Assembly (NCBI RefSeq): GCF_029931775.1
Contig: NC_079322.1
Coordinates: forward strand, 55,955,853-56,019,852
Source: Euleptes europaea
Taxonomy: Eukaryota > Chordata > Lepidosauria > Squamata > Sphaerodactylidae
Length of the DNA: 64,000 bases
Reading direction: 5' to 3'
Shown here piece by piece: positions 37,325 through 49,022 of this stretch. The notes under the pieces are model-generated. The model saw nothing but the letters and a program-made list of their open reading frames with translations, searched no databases and was not told where the DNA came from. Position 1 is the first letter of the stretch. The number at the start of each line of letters is the position of its first letter. The translations under genes and the position numbers were made by a program.

Positions 37325-37900
37325 ACCTTCTACAAGTAATCTGTAAAGACCAGATCATTGGACAACTCCCATTCATGTCAATGGGATTCACAACTGAAGA
37401 ACTGCAATGTGAACCATGAACTTATTACAGAACTGCTGATATTTTTGAATTGGAAGCAAAGTATTTACCTATATAGTAATTTGTGGTTCAAATATCTGTT
37501 CTTTTTTTAGAAATAAAAATGTTTAAATGTATTGAATTGGATCCAAAGTGTCCGAATCTAGCAAAGAATGGCTTCCCAGCCTCTTTCCCCCTGCTTCAAC
37601 CCACTGAGCCCCCCCTTCCCCCGTTGCTCTTGAAAGATCAAGGGACCTTCAGGGGCCATGTAGGGCAAAGTGGAGATCTTCAAGGGAAGTGGGGAACTGC
37701 CAATAATCACCTTCCCATCTGCTGCCAATCAAAATGCCATTCCACTGGTAGAACTGGTGTTTAACCAGTGGAACGATACCTTCCCCCCAACCTATTGTTT
37801 TACTTATTTGCAGGGTTATTTTAACAAAACTCTTAGGTTCATTTGTCACAAATCATCTTCTTAGTTACCATTAAACTTTTCTAAATAAATATTTATAAAT
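37325..37900 (+). other. SLC39A12: Probable 3' untranslated region of SLC39A12
   Basis: AATAAA occurs at 37512-37517 and at 37884-37889. Either could serve as the polyadenylation signal, giving a 3' UTR of about 0.2 or 0.6 kb. The mid-part (37560-37790) is richer in GC. Which signal is used cannot be told from sequence alone. Confidence 0.45.
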
Positions 37901-38371
37901 TTTAGTTACTATGATTGAAATGAAAAATGTAAACTGAACAGCAACACTGGTTACTAATCTGCTTTCAATTTATGTGTCCAAGAAATATATCAAATTCTAT
38001 GAAGAAATATCAAGCGTTTTCCAGACTGACAGATTATACTGAACTAAATTAATCCACTAAAACAATTTATGAAATAATCTGTAAAATAATATATGAAAAA
38101 TACAAAATAAATGAATCTACTACAAAATAATTTCTTGTCGTATATGTATTATATTATCAGCACTAGGCAAGTTCTAGTTATACTGAGTTACTTATAGCTA
38201 ATTTTGTTCATTTATGCTCCATCCTCCCAAAATACTTTGCTTCTGAGAAAGAAAATCCTAAAATCATCCCCCGGTGGTTATAAAAAGAAGTAATAAACTA
38301 AGTAATGAGAGCCCATGGAGTATTGTGGCTTAGACAATGAGCTGTGATCTGGGAGTTCTAGTTCTAATCTT
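37901..38371. other. Downstream flank of SLC39A12
   Basis: AT-rich unique sequence with further AATAAA-like words near 38100. No feature recognised. Confidence 0.4.
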
Positions 38372-38590
38372 ATGTGTGTGTGTGCAACGTGCTGTCCAGT
38401 TGCAGCTGACTTACAGCACCCCGTAGGGTTTTCAAGGTAAGAGACACTCAGAGGTGGTTAGCCATTGCCTTCCTCCGTATCATGTGCCTGGACTTCTTGG
38501 TGGTCTCCCATCCAAATACTAACCAGGGCCAGCCCTGCTTAGCTTCCAAGATCTGATGCGATCGAGCTATCCTGGGCTATCCAGTCAGGG
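38372..38590 (-). repeat. 5S-derived SINE, reverse
   Basis: TGTGTGTGTG complement of the tail, then GTAGGGTTTTCAAGGTAAGA and TGGTCTCCCATCCAAATACT, to the 5S-like head CTTCCAAGATCTGATGCGAT. Confidence 0.85.
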
Positions 38591-39717
38591 CTTAATCTTG
38601 TATCTAATCTCATATTAGCCACAAAATCACCACATGGTCTTAGGCAAACTGCTGTCTCTCAACCTCATTCTCTCATCCACAATTTGGAGATAATAATATT
38701 GATCTACCTTACAGAGCTTTTATTAGTGTGATAATATATGTTAAGTACTTCGAACACTGAAACCACTATATAAATGCTAAGTATTATAATTGACAATTTG
38801 CTGCCCTTTACTGAAAACTAGCCATCTGAGGCAGACTTCTACTACCTCCTGATGATAGAACCAGGTATATAAAACCTGTCCATAAAATGAAGAGGTGCTG
38901 TCTCTGACAACCTGGCTGCTATTTCTATGAGTACTTTCTACAAGTATGCTGCTGCTATCCCCATCCCATTCAAGTCAATGAAAGAACCCCCTTTAATTTT
39001 AATGGGTTTGAATTACATATTAAAGATTTTCCCCCATTATAATTTTGTTGAATGCCAGAGGAAGCATTAGGCTAATACATGCTAAAACTGGCATTAGTTT
39101 TAGAAAATGGTACAGCAGGACAAGTATTCAAGAAGTATTCACTTCTGTGCTGCAATACATTTCTTCTACACCAAATACAATGTTGGCAATAGATCGTATA
39201 ATTAGAAAGCATTGTACAGACTTTCAAGAACATGTTTTTATAGATTCCATGATCTGTGCATATTAGCATATCTGAACTGCCCATTATACTGTCTTTAAGA
39301 TGTTTTAAATAAATGACCGAGGCATTTCTGCTCCATACGAAATTGTCAAAATGTTAACCACTGGAAGAATAAAATAAAGATCTGCCAATGTTTCCTCCAT
39401 TAGTACTTAGGCACAATTCATTCCATGACCTTCAATAGCCACCATGGTTTACTAAGCAAATAACAACACTGGAAATAAGCAAAATCTGCTCTTATATCAC
39501 AGCGGCCAAATTAATATACAAGACATTTATAATCTCAAATGATAAGTCTGCTATGGAATGAATGCGAGCACAGGTGAACTAAGGCTAACAAAATTACTTC
39601 TCGGTGGAACGGTGAACACATTTAAATGTTTTTTCCCAACTTGAGTCCACCAGATTGTGTGGGAATTGGGAAATAAACACACCAGAATCTCATTCCTAGG
39701 TAATAGTAGTATAATCT
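38591..39717. other. Intergenic, nothing recognised
   Basis: AT-rich, with overlapping short frames on both strands near 39045-39284 but no family signal. Confidence 0.4.
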
Positions 39718-39718
39718 G

Positions 39719-39992
39719 AGAGCCAGCATGGTGTAGTGGTTAAGGTGTTCAACTAGGATCTGGGAAACCCAGGTTTGAATCCCCACTCTGCCATGGAAAC
39801 TTTCTGGGTGAGATTGGGCCAGTCATACACTCTCAGCCTCGACCCTGGCAAGTATTTGGATGGGAGTCCTCCAAGGAATACCGGAGGCATGATGCAGAGG
39901 CAGGCAATGGCAAACCACCTCTGAACGCCTCTTGCTTTGAAAACCCTACGGGGTTGTTATAAATCAGATGTGACTTGACGGCAAAAAAAAAA
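39719..39992 (+). repeat. Chimeric SINE: tRNA-derived head joined to 5S-SINE body
   Basis: Begins GAGCCAGCATGGTGTAGTGG with the Sauria-type head and body to about 39840 (CATACACTCTCAGCCT). It passes directly into the 5S SINE body (GCAAGTATTTGGATGGGAGT to GATGTGACTTGACGGC) and ends in an A run. The 5S head is absent at the join. Confidence 0.7.
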
Positions 39993-41936
39993 GTAGCATA
40001 GTTCAAGCAGTGCCACGGTCATTTTTAGATTCAGTAAGTGCAGGCATGATCAGAGGGAACACATTCTCATCTTCATCCTCTGGACACAGTTTTAAATCAT
40101 TCTGGAGGGCTTCTGAATTGCATAGGACAATTTGATTTAGAAACAGTATCCAAGGGCAAAAATGTATGAGATCAGAAGATCCAAAGGAGATAACCTTTTG
40201 CAGCCTCAGGGTGGGTCTCGATTGTAGACAAAAGAAACACAGAAGAAGAGGTTGAGGGAATGCTGAAAGATTTTGGCTTGGATCCTGCCTAAAATTTATG
40301 CAGATGGCAGGATTTAGGTGTGTGGAAATGTGAATCTGTCCCTCCCACTGCAGTCCAAAATTCCCTCCCCCAATCCTGCTTCTGGGGGATGGAGGACGCC
40401 CCAAGAATAGCTTGTTAGGATTGAAGATATACACTGGAAGGAGGTTAGCAAAACTTGCCCCCTTGTGTGCATGGAGATTTTAAGCAGAATCCAACTACTT
40501 GTTTTCATAAAAGGAGGCTCTGTAGATATTATATTTACCGTGTAGAGTATTTCAAGAGAATTCCTATTCCATTAGTCCATTAAAGCAAATAGAGAACAAG
40601 TACAATTGAGAAAGAGGCATTCCAATTCAAAGCCGTCTCACACTAGATGCCAGCACGAAGCCGCCTCAGCTACTGTAGCTGCTATCCTATGCTTTCTCAA
40701 CAAAGTAAAGAAATGCCAGAACAGACCCAACCCAAATTGCTGAGAACATACCAACACCATTGTCGCTTATAGCAACATTGCCAACACCTATCAATTATGG
40801 AGCAATATTCCAGTAATACCCCCATGTTAGTCATATAAGTAAGCAGCCAACCAATATTTGACCATGGCAGCATGTCTTCCTGAAATCAGCGTGCCCACAT
40901 CTACTGACAGAACAGAACCAGGGAAGGAACGAAGGCAGCTCAGTACCCTCCGCTGTTGGAAAGACTGTTGCATGCTCAGTAGAAATCTTGTGAGATTACA
41001 CACTTCTGGGATCTCTGCAGATGATCGTTCATATATCCTCCTGCAAACAGATAGCATTTTGACAGGTGGATACAAAGGGGAGGAAAAATGGACAGTTCAG
41101 GTGTATCACCCAGACATAGCAATCTGTTGTTTTTCATTCCGTGTTCACATTGTCTTCCATTTTTCATTTGAAGGCTTTACACAGCATGAAAATAAAAGGT
41201 GATCTCTTTCAAGTATTATAAGTAGCTATTGAACTATACATACCTCAATAGCATTCCTGCGTTTCAGCAACTTCTAAATCCCAAAGATGCCAGTCAGATG
41301 TATTTTATGGTTCTTAAAGAGAAAATCTTGTAAATGTTAAAATGGTATCTTCACATTTCAAAGATTTCCTCTTTAAGAAACATAAAATACATTTTCCTTT
41401 TGTGACAGTGTTTAGAATTCACCTTGATATTTATTATAACCATGCTATTTCTATGCACTAGTGCATTTTATTCCAGTTTGTCCCCCATCCCCCCCGGATT
41501 TGTGTTGCTAACCACCAAAATATTAAGTTCAGGAATACATTTTTTTTTTTAGGTGAGAGGAAACATTGAAAGCAGGCAGCCCAGATCTGCCTGTTTACTG
41601 GCTCGAAGGGTCCAGTTTTTCGATCCGTTCAGATATTGGATGTCCAGATAAGGGATATTTTACCTATACCATGATGTTGTCCCATATAGATATACACATC
41701 CAATCTCATAAACTATGAAGGAAAGAAAATGATATTAACTCTGAAATCACATTTTCTATAATTCTGAAATTATATCATGACCCACATTGGGGCTTTTCTA
41801 TCATGAGCTGAACACACACACACACACAAACTTTTCTTTTCTTTTTTCTTTCTTTTGCTATTTTTGTTAAACTTAACATGTAGCCCAATTAAGAGTCCTA
41901 CAAAGTTTGTTATTTATTTTATAAAGTATCCTGTTG
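39993..41936. other. Intergenic, nothing recognised
   Basis: No exon or clear repeat. The open frame on the - strand at 40003-40434 has no recognisable family. Confidence 0.4.
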
Positions 41937-41938
41937 AT

Positions 41939-42206
41939 AATATTGTCGAAGGCTTTCACGGTCAGAGTTCATTGGTTCTTGTAGGTTATCCGGGCTGTGT
42001 AACCGTGGTCTTGGAATTTTCTTTCCTGACGTTTTGCCAGCAACTGTGGCAGGCATCTTCAGAGTAGTAACACTGAAGGACAGTGTCTCTCAGTGTCAAG
42101 GGTGTAGAAAGAGTAATGAAGATGCCTGCCACAGTTGCTGGCGAAACGTCAGGAAAGAAAATTCCAAGACCACGGTTACACAGCCCGGATAACCTACAAG
42201 AACCAA
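41939..42206. mobile_element. Penelope-like terminal sequences as an inverted pair
   Basis: 90-base arms at about 41971-42060 and 42118-42207 are inverted copies. Both carry GGTTATCCGGGCTGTGTAAC, GGTCTTGGAATTTTCTTTCC, TGACGTTT(T/C)GCCAGCAAC and TGTGGCAGGCATCTTC, or the reverse complement. The left side extends further to TATTGTCGAAGGCTTTCACG, the usual extreme end of this repeat in lizards. The insertion is flanked by TATCCTGTTGAT at 41927-41938 and 42207-42218, a 12-bp duplication. Read in sense direction the arms contain CTGAAGA, a short stem, and GAAACGTC, the layout of hammerhead ribozymes known in Penelope-like retroelements. No reverse transcriptase is present. Confidence 0.65.
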
Positions 42207-42218
42207 TATCCTGTTGAT

Positions 42219-44045
42219 GTTTTGCTCTTTTTTTTTGTTCCAAAGGATCAGGGTGGCTGCAAGCATTTTGGCTTGCATCCAAACTTCCCTTTTCTGCTTG
42301 CAGTAGGCACTTTTGCTCATGGAAGAAGGTGAGAGGTATTTTCACCAAAGCCTCTCTCACTGCAGTCCCCACTTGGGCCCCCGTGATAGTTCTGGGAGTC
42401 CACCAACCCAACAGGGAACAATTTCAGCTGGGATAAAAGACTGCAGTTGGAGGTGGGAAAGGTATCATTTATTATAGTTCAGCTCCAATTGTATTGCACA
42501 AGATCTATTTCTTTATGAACAGATACATTAACTTTAAAGCTTTATTTTTTCTGACCTTTTTCACTGCAATATCATCAGACAATCTCCCCAAACCATTTTC
42601 TCTTGCCAGATGAAAATAAACAAAACAGTCTGTGTAGTCTCAAAATTTATCTCTATAGACAAAAGGCCTATTAGTAAAAAGCCTGAAGTTTCTGACGATT
42701 GCTTGCTGAAACTTCTTTCAGCTTCTGTCATTGTCACTGGCAATGTGATTTTTTTTAATGGGATATGCACACCACAACAAAAATTATTTGTAGCTGTTTC
42801 TTATACATTTTATTTAATGAGAAATGTAGGGGTAGTTCTGTTTTATTCAAAGCCTTTCATTTCATATTTTAGCACCATCTTTGGTAGTTTCAACATTTCT
42901 TAAAAAATCAGGATACCAGACAAAATCTGTTATGTTTTGGGGTCATGAGGCTAAATCTTAAAAAGAAACATGAATCAGATAATGTGCTACTGCTTTGTAA
43001 ACCTTCCTCTGAATGTGATGGTGTTAATGGTGATATTACAGTCAAAGCTGTGCTATCTGGCACTTTGTTATCTGGACAACTCTGCTAAATAGCATCTGTC
43101 AAAGATGGCAGTACAAATCCTCCTTCATTTAATCAGAAAAATGCTGATAGCTATCCAGTGTCCATTTCTGGCGCTTGTGGAAGTCAAGTTTGTATACCCG
43201 TGGCTACCAATATGTCCTGGGGTGGAAGGACCAGCCCAAACCTACCAGCAACTGGGAGCAGGAGGTAGGAAGCCACAAAGCATAGTGCGACCAGCTGGGT
43301 AGCAGTTGAGCCAACATGAAATGACCCATAGCTATGTCTCACTGGGCAAGACAATCCAACCCTCCTGTATGTCTCACTGGGGCTACTTTCCTTGAGTGAT
43401 GTTGGTGAGTAAAGTGAGATAAAGTTAGTCTGTCACAGAATCTACTTTGCTTTTATAAATTGTGGATACACTGCTTTAATAATGTTTTAATTGTCTAGTT
43501 CGTTTCTGCAAGCAGGACAATTTTAGCAACTATCAGAGTAAAGCTCTATTACCTGGCCCATTAGATTAACTGGCTACCCCTCCTCCTCATTGATACCAGC
43601 TAACAAGCTTTTACTATATATTAAAACATTAGATTGGAGTTGCATGATGCATACGGCTGGTTTTCTTCATCATCAATTGCCACAGACATATTCTCTATAT
43701 TAAAATTATTTTTAGCTTTTAACTGCTTCCTTAATGTATTGCCTGAGCATGGTTACATAATAGCCTTGTCTGTTTTAAAAATTCAAATGACTGGTTGGTG
43801 TCCTTTATCTTCTTTTAGTTTTCTTTCTTTAACTTCCTTATGTTTTAAGCTGCCTGATTTGTACTTAAGGACAGACGAGGCAGTGAGATTGGTGGTATGT
43901 ATATGTGAAGCAGAGATGGATTTTTGGGCTGGTTCCTACTGCCCTTGAGATCAATGACCTGATTGTTATGTTGCTTTCTACCTCCTACCAGCTGTCCCTC
44001 TTTCCTCCCTATGTACAAAGTTCTTGAAACAGGATGTTGCTTTTT
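42219..44045. other. Intergenic, nothing recognised
   Basis: AT-rich sequence. The frames at 42610-42903 and 43634-43948 show no family features. Confidence 0.4.
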
Positions 44046-44241
44046 TTGCCATCAAGTTGCAGCTGACCCCTTAGGGTTATCAAGGCAAGAGACATTCAGA
44101 GATGGTTGGCTATTGCCTACTTCTGAGTAGCAACCTTAGATTTCCTTGGTGGCCTCCCATCTATGTACTAACCAGAAAGTTAACCTGCTTAACTTTCAAG
44201 ATCTGACAAGATCGAGTTAGCCTGGGCCATCCAGGTCAGGA
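44046..44241 (-). repeat. 5S-derived SINE, reverse, first of a tandem pair
   Basis: CATCAAGTTGCAGCTGACC through GTGGCCTCCCATCTATGTAC to CTTTCAAGATCTGACAAGAT. Confidence 0.8.
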
Positions 44242-44249
44242 CAGGATGT

Positions 44250-44251
<2 letters not shown>

Positions 44252-44303
<52 letters not shown>

Positions 44304-44480
44304 GTGCTGTCAAGTTGCAGCTGACTTATGGTGACCCCGTAGGATTTTCAAGGCAAGAGACTAACAGAGGTGGTTTGCCATTGCCTTCTAATGCATAGCA
44401 ACCCTAGAAGTCCAGGGCCAACCCTGCTTAGATTCTGAGATCTGATGATATGGGGCTAGCCTGGGCCAGTCAGGTTAGGA
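44252..44480 (-). repeat. 5S-derived SINE with long (GT)24 tail, reverse
   Basis: The tail complement has expanded to about 48 bases of pure GT (44253-44300), followed by AAGTGCTGTCAAGTTGCAGC and the body to GATTCTGAGATCTGATGA. The middle segment holding TGGTCTCCCATCC is missing. Confidence 0.8.
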
Positions 44481-45456
44481 TGTCACATAGAGAAGCACAA
44501 ATCTCTGTCTGACTTCTAAAGAAAGGGCCAGGCTGTGCAGCAGCTCATAGTGTTGCTTGTCCTACTCTAACACTTCTTGTCATTGGTAGTAGCAAACCTC
44601 ACAAGTTTGCACATCCTGTTTAGGTTTTTCTCTGTGGTTTATGGGAAAGCACATTTGATCAGGATTGGAGAAAATACTATAATTAACTCCTTTCCCGGTT
44701 CATTTAGCTTCAATTATGAATGAGCTTTTAGCACTTTATACCTTCTTGAAATTGAGAAAGAGGGAAATTATAATGGTTACCCCTTGAAGATACTATGAAT
44801 TGCTAGGAGTTGTTTGGGAAACTCTCTTGTTTCTTTCCCAAATTCTTCCTTCCCCCACTACAATTGAGGTTCATTCAGCATTCTGTTACTCCTAGAGACC
44901 AATGAGCATGCTCAGTTCTGGGGCTGGCGGAGAGAGGTAGGATTTTGTTTATAAGGAATGATCATTATTTTTTGCCATTCTAACAAATGTCATCAAGGTT
45001 AGGGGGATTAGTCAGACGTGTGCCTTAACCTTTAAGAATTCTGTAATAATCATAGCTACAAGTTAAATGTACGTTTATGGCTCTATGCAGAACTCTGCAT
45101 CAAGAGCAAATAAGCAGTTTGGAACTTAGAAAACCTTCAAACAAAGCATTATCACTGTTCCTCCTGTCAGAACTATTGTCTTTCTTGTCTACTTGTTATA
45201 CATATAAATGTCATTTGAAGGCCAAAAGAGCATCATTTATAACAGTGGTTCTTTAAATAACAACCTCAGTTAGGTTGTTTACATGTATGAATCAAGATCT
45301 ACTTGTTCTTTATTACAGAAATGAGTGAGGATACAATTTATGTATGCTTTTTAATGGCATTAATTCTGTAATCTCTAGGGAAACTGCTAACAAAAAGTTT
45401 TGTTCCATTTTACTCAGAATATGATCTGATTTCAAGGCGCTGAAGTCTCTTTTATA
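44481..45456. other. Intergenic, nothing recognised
   Basis: No repeat or exon recognised. Confidence 0.4.
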
Positions 45457-45464
45457 CTGACAAC

Positions 45465-47225
45465 TAGGGCTGTCAATTCGGTTCGGCCCGAACTGAAAAT
45501 CAGCCGAATTTCCCCTGATTCGGTGGTTTTTAGTTCGGGAGGAACCGAACTCAAAACTGGCGGGCAACCGGGGGGGCCGAATTCAGCGAGTTCAGGAGTT
45601 CGCGAATAAATTCAGCAAATTCGGCCGTCAGTAAGCAGCATAACCGTCAGTAAGCAGCATTCTCCTCCCCCGGCCAATCGGTGGCCAAGCTGGGTCTTCT
45701 TCTGGCCAATCAGTCAGGATTGAGTACTGGAGGAATCAGCTGATGTGCGGCCCGGCCAGGGAGAGAGAGAGAGAGAGAGCAAAATCCTTGTGTGTGTGGG
45801 GGGGGGTGCTTGTGCACATTGGCTCCTTTCTGTGGCTGCAGGGGGCGTATTTTTTGGGGTACAGACACAAAACTTTCACTGGAGCTTCAGATGAAGCTTC
45901 TTAAGATACCCCCCAAGTTTTCTAAACATTGGGTCAGGGGGTCCCGAGATATGGGCTCCCCCCTTTTTCTTTCCATGGCTGCAGGGGGCGCATTTTTGGG
46001 GGTACAGATCCCAAACTTTGAGCGGAGTTTCAGACCAGTGTTCTTAAGATACCCCCCAAGTTTTGTAAACATTGGGTCAGGGGGTCTCGACATATGGGCT
46101 CTCCCCCTTTTCCCTCCCCCCTTTTTCCATTTATGTGGCTGCAGGGGGCGCTTTTTTGGGAATATAGCCCCCAAACTTTTAGCATAGCTGCAGTCAATTA
46201 TTTTTAAGATACTACCCAAGTTTTGTAAAGATGGGTTCAGTGGGGGCAGAAATATCGCCTCCCCCCCTTTTCTCTTTCCATGGCTGCAGGGGGCGCATTT
46301 TTGGGGGTGCAGATCCCAAACTTTGAGCGGAGTTTCATACCAGTGTTGTTAAGATACCTCCCAAGTTTTGTGAACATTGGGTCAGGGGGTCCCGAGATAT
46401 GGGCTTTCCCCTTTCCCCTTTCCCCTTTTCCCTATTGGGATGAATGGATCAGCCGATCCTGTGCATCTCCAGAGCAAAATGTCCCGTGCCTAATTGGAAT
46501 CATATTGGATTACAAGTCCTCTTCAACCCCTCTTGATGGAACAGAAGACAGCCACAGTAAGACCCCTTTGGGGGCTTTAATCTATAATTTTTCTCCTGTG
46601 TATGTGTGTGTGTGTGTGTGTGTGTGGGGAAAGCAGAGTCTGTGTGTGTGTGGGGAGGGAGCAGTTTCTGTGGGTGGGGGGGAAGCCAAAGGGGGCTTTC
46701 GTCGGTTCTGCCTGGGGTGTGTGTTCCCCCTCGAGTCTCTCGCTCCCTGGTTTGAGGGGGGAGGTTTCAGTTGTGTGTCTTCTGGTTTTTCCCTGTTGCA
46801 AAGGTGTTGTTTTACAAGTTGAGTTGCTTTGCAAACTGTTGTTGGGGCTGGGAGCTTTGTGCATGGGCGGCAAGCTCTGCTGAGAGATGCACATTAAGGG
46901 TGGGGGGGACCCCTTTCAGGGCCCATATCTCAGCCCCCCCTGACCCAATCTTTACAAAACTTGGGGAGTCTTTCAATATACGTCCTTTGAAGCTCTGCTG
47001 AAAGTTTGGGACCTCTAAGCCCAAAAAATGCCCCCCCCCGAGCCGCGGAAAGGCGCGATTGTGTTTTTAATGGCTTTATTCGGCCGAATTTTTTCCGAAC
47101 TTTGAATTCCCGCCGAATTGAACGGATCCGAAGTGGGGGAGTTCGGACTTCGGCACGTACCGAACCCACAAGGGCCAAATTCGGCCGAATCCAAACTGTA
47201 CCGAATTTTTTTTTTGACAGCCCTA
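45465..47225 (+). mobile_element. Complete long hAT-like non-autonomous element (family 1), copy 1
   Basis: 1761 bases from TAGGGCTGTCAATTCGG to TTGACAGCCCTA. Flanking octamers are CTGACAAC (45457-45464) and CTGACAAC (47226-47233), a perfect 8-bp target duplication typical of hAT elements. Each end has about 150 bases dense in CCGAA and TTCGG words. The interior has four tandem units of about 150 bases (about 45820-46410), a simple GT block near 46600 and one more related unit near 46900-47040. No transposase is encoded; open frames of up to 180 codons follow the repeat structure and are not supported as genes. Confidence 0.88.
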
Positions 47226-47233
47226 CTGACAAC

Positions 47234-48610
47234 AGCATCCATTTTTATTCCTTTCTTCTCTATAATCTAAGAACATATCTGCATTACATAAACAGATTTA
47301 ACACTCATTCTTTCTCCTTAGGGGACTATAGTGAAGGGAGCTAGGCTTCTCTGAATTACTGGAGGGTTCTCAGAAAATGACAGTTCTCAGGATTCTTTAG
47401 TAGAAATTGTGCCCTGTTGGTTTATTGCAGCTTTGCAGCAACCTGCAACATTATCAGCCAGCATAATCAAACTGCTTTGGCTTCTTGTAACAATCCTTTG
47501 CAACATCCAAAAGTATGCTAGACCCTGAATCAATTTAGGCATAGATTTATTTATTTTTACATATTCATAGTTTTGCCTGGCTCTTATAAATAGTTACTTT
47601 GTTCAATAAACAGTCTATAGTTAAGCACAGAAGTGTCTACTTTGTGCTGTTCTCACAACACTATAGAGCCATGACACAAACTGATGTGGCAACGATGATC
47701 TGGAGCAGCTGCTTGAGGGAGGTCTCAGTGGTAGTCTCAGCTCTAAGTGACCACACCAGGACCAAGAGTGACCATGTTGTAACTGGAGGTGAGATGATGT
47801 GCTGCCACTACAGATGATGATATCCTTGAAGAGACTATAACATTCTGTGAGTCCGTGGGAAGAGATTTCTGGCATCTAGGAAACTCAAGGCAATGGAGAA
47901 GAACCAAGGCAGGCAATTACTGGAGGAGGTTTAAACCTCCAGCAAATTGACCAAAGGGAACACCTGGTGAATCCTAGGCCAGTAAAATAAGTGCACCTGG
48001 AGTGAAGGTCCAGGCACAGGATCTGTGGTTTCCTGAAAATAGAGGACTATGATGTTTGTACCAATACATGGCCAGCGATGAGCTTAACTTCTTGATTTCT
48101 TGGAGAGAGTAAGAGCTCTGGTGCCCAACCAGCTATGATTAAGAGCTGGGCCTGTACCTACTAAGCCCATGTTTGCAAGGAATTGTGATATACTGTATAA
48201 AACGTCTATATGTTTGTTGTGTAGGTAAACTATAAAAAGCTCTCATCCACCTATGAATTCAGAATTCTGTTATGTCATTTTTGACAGCCACCAGATTTGG
48301 TTTTAAATAGTTTTTGGAAGCTGAATTTGCATAGTAAGGAAAAACCAAGCCTGTTTAACTGAGGGACTTTATAATATTTTGTTTAAAAGGGTTGTTGGGG
48401 TGCAAAAAATGGTTACTCATTTGTTATACATAGTCTACATCTTCCTTTCAGGTGCTTTTATTGCAGGGAAAAGACAATTTCCTTGCACTCAGATTACTAT
48501 AATTTGCACATAAGAGTGATGTGATTGACTGCACCTGTTCCTAACAACAAAGCAATTGCTGCACATCTCATGCATTTCTTGTGTCTGTAAGTCAACTAGA
48601 GTAAGTACTG
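47234..48610. other. Intergenic, unclassified
   Basis: TATAAATA near 47586 and TTCAATAAACAG about 20 bases later resemble a promoter and polyadenylation pair, but no partner or element is visible. Nothing else recognised. Confidence 0.35.
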
Positions 48611-48787
48611 AGTTCTATCACCGATTTTTGTATGATGGGTCAGGACTTACAGTGAGTCATACTGTATCAGCCATCAGCTTGGCAACTTTGTAGGTGGGTT
48701 GCCAAGCTGATGGCTGATAAAAGTGAAGTACAAAGGACTAAATGAAGCATATGACGTTTTCCTTCCATTTACAGTGTGCATCTACAG
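48611..48787 (+). repeat. Repeat E, copy 2, with perfect hairpin
   Basis: Matches 33437-33596 but contains an exact 22-base inverted repeat at 48665-48686 and 48698-48719 around an 11-base loop. Within the arms, ATCAGCCATCAGCTTGGCAA pairs with TTGCCAAGCTGATGGCTGAT. Confidence 0.8.
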
Positions 48788-48789
48788 TA

Positions 48790-48995
48790 TAGGGTTGCCA
48801 GCTCTGGGTTGGGAAATACCTGGAGATTTTGGGGGTAGAGCCTGAGGGTTGGGTTTGAAGAGGGGAGGGACTTCTATGCCATAGAGTTCAATTGCCAAAC
48901 TGGCCATTTTCTCCAGGTGAACTGATCTCTATCGGCTGGAGATCAGTTGTAACAGCAGGAGATCTCCAGCGAATATCTGGAGGTTGGCAACCTTC
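48790..48995 (+). mobile_element. MITE-A copy
   Basis: TAGGGTTGCCAGCTCTGG to GGAGGTTGGCAACCTTC with the usual body. The target duplication is not clear. GGCAACCTTCTTTAT is repeated just outside the right end (about 49008-49022). Confidence 0.75.
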
Positions 48996-49022
48996 TTTAT
49001 GCATTTGGCAACCTTCTTTATA

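Noticed and set aside
40003-40434. 143-codon frame on - strand
   Set aside because: No recognised domain, codon pattern or splice support; taken as chance.
46280-46822. Open frame of 180 codons on + strand
   Set aside because: It follows the internal units and GT block of the family 1 element, and frames of similar text occur in several phases and on both strands. Not a gene.
47380-47670. LTR-like arrangement (TATAAATA then AATAAA)
   Set aside because: No second LTR, no clear end bases, no primer site or coding remnant was seen. The motifs are common in AT-rich DNA.
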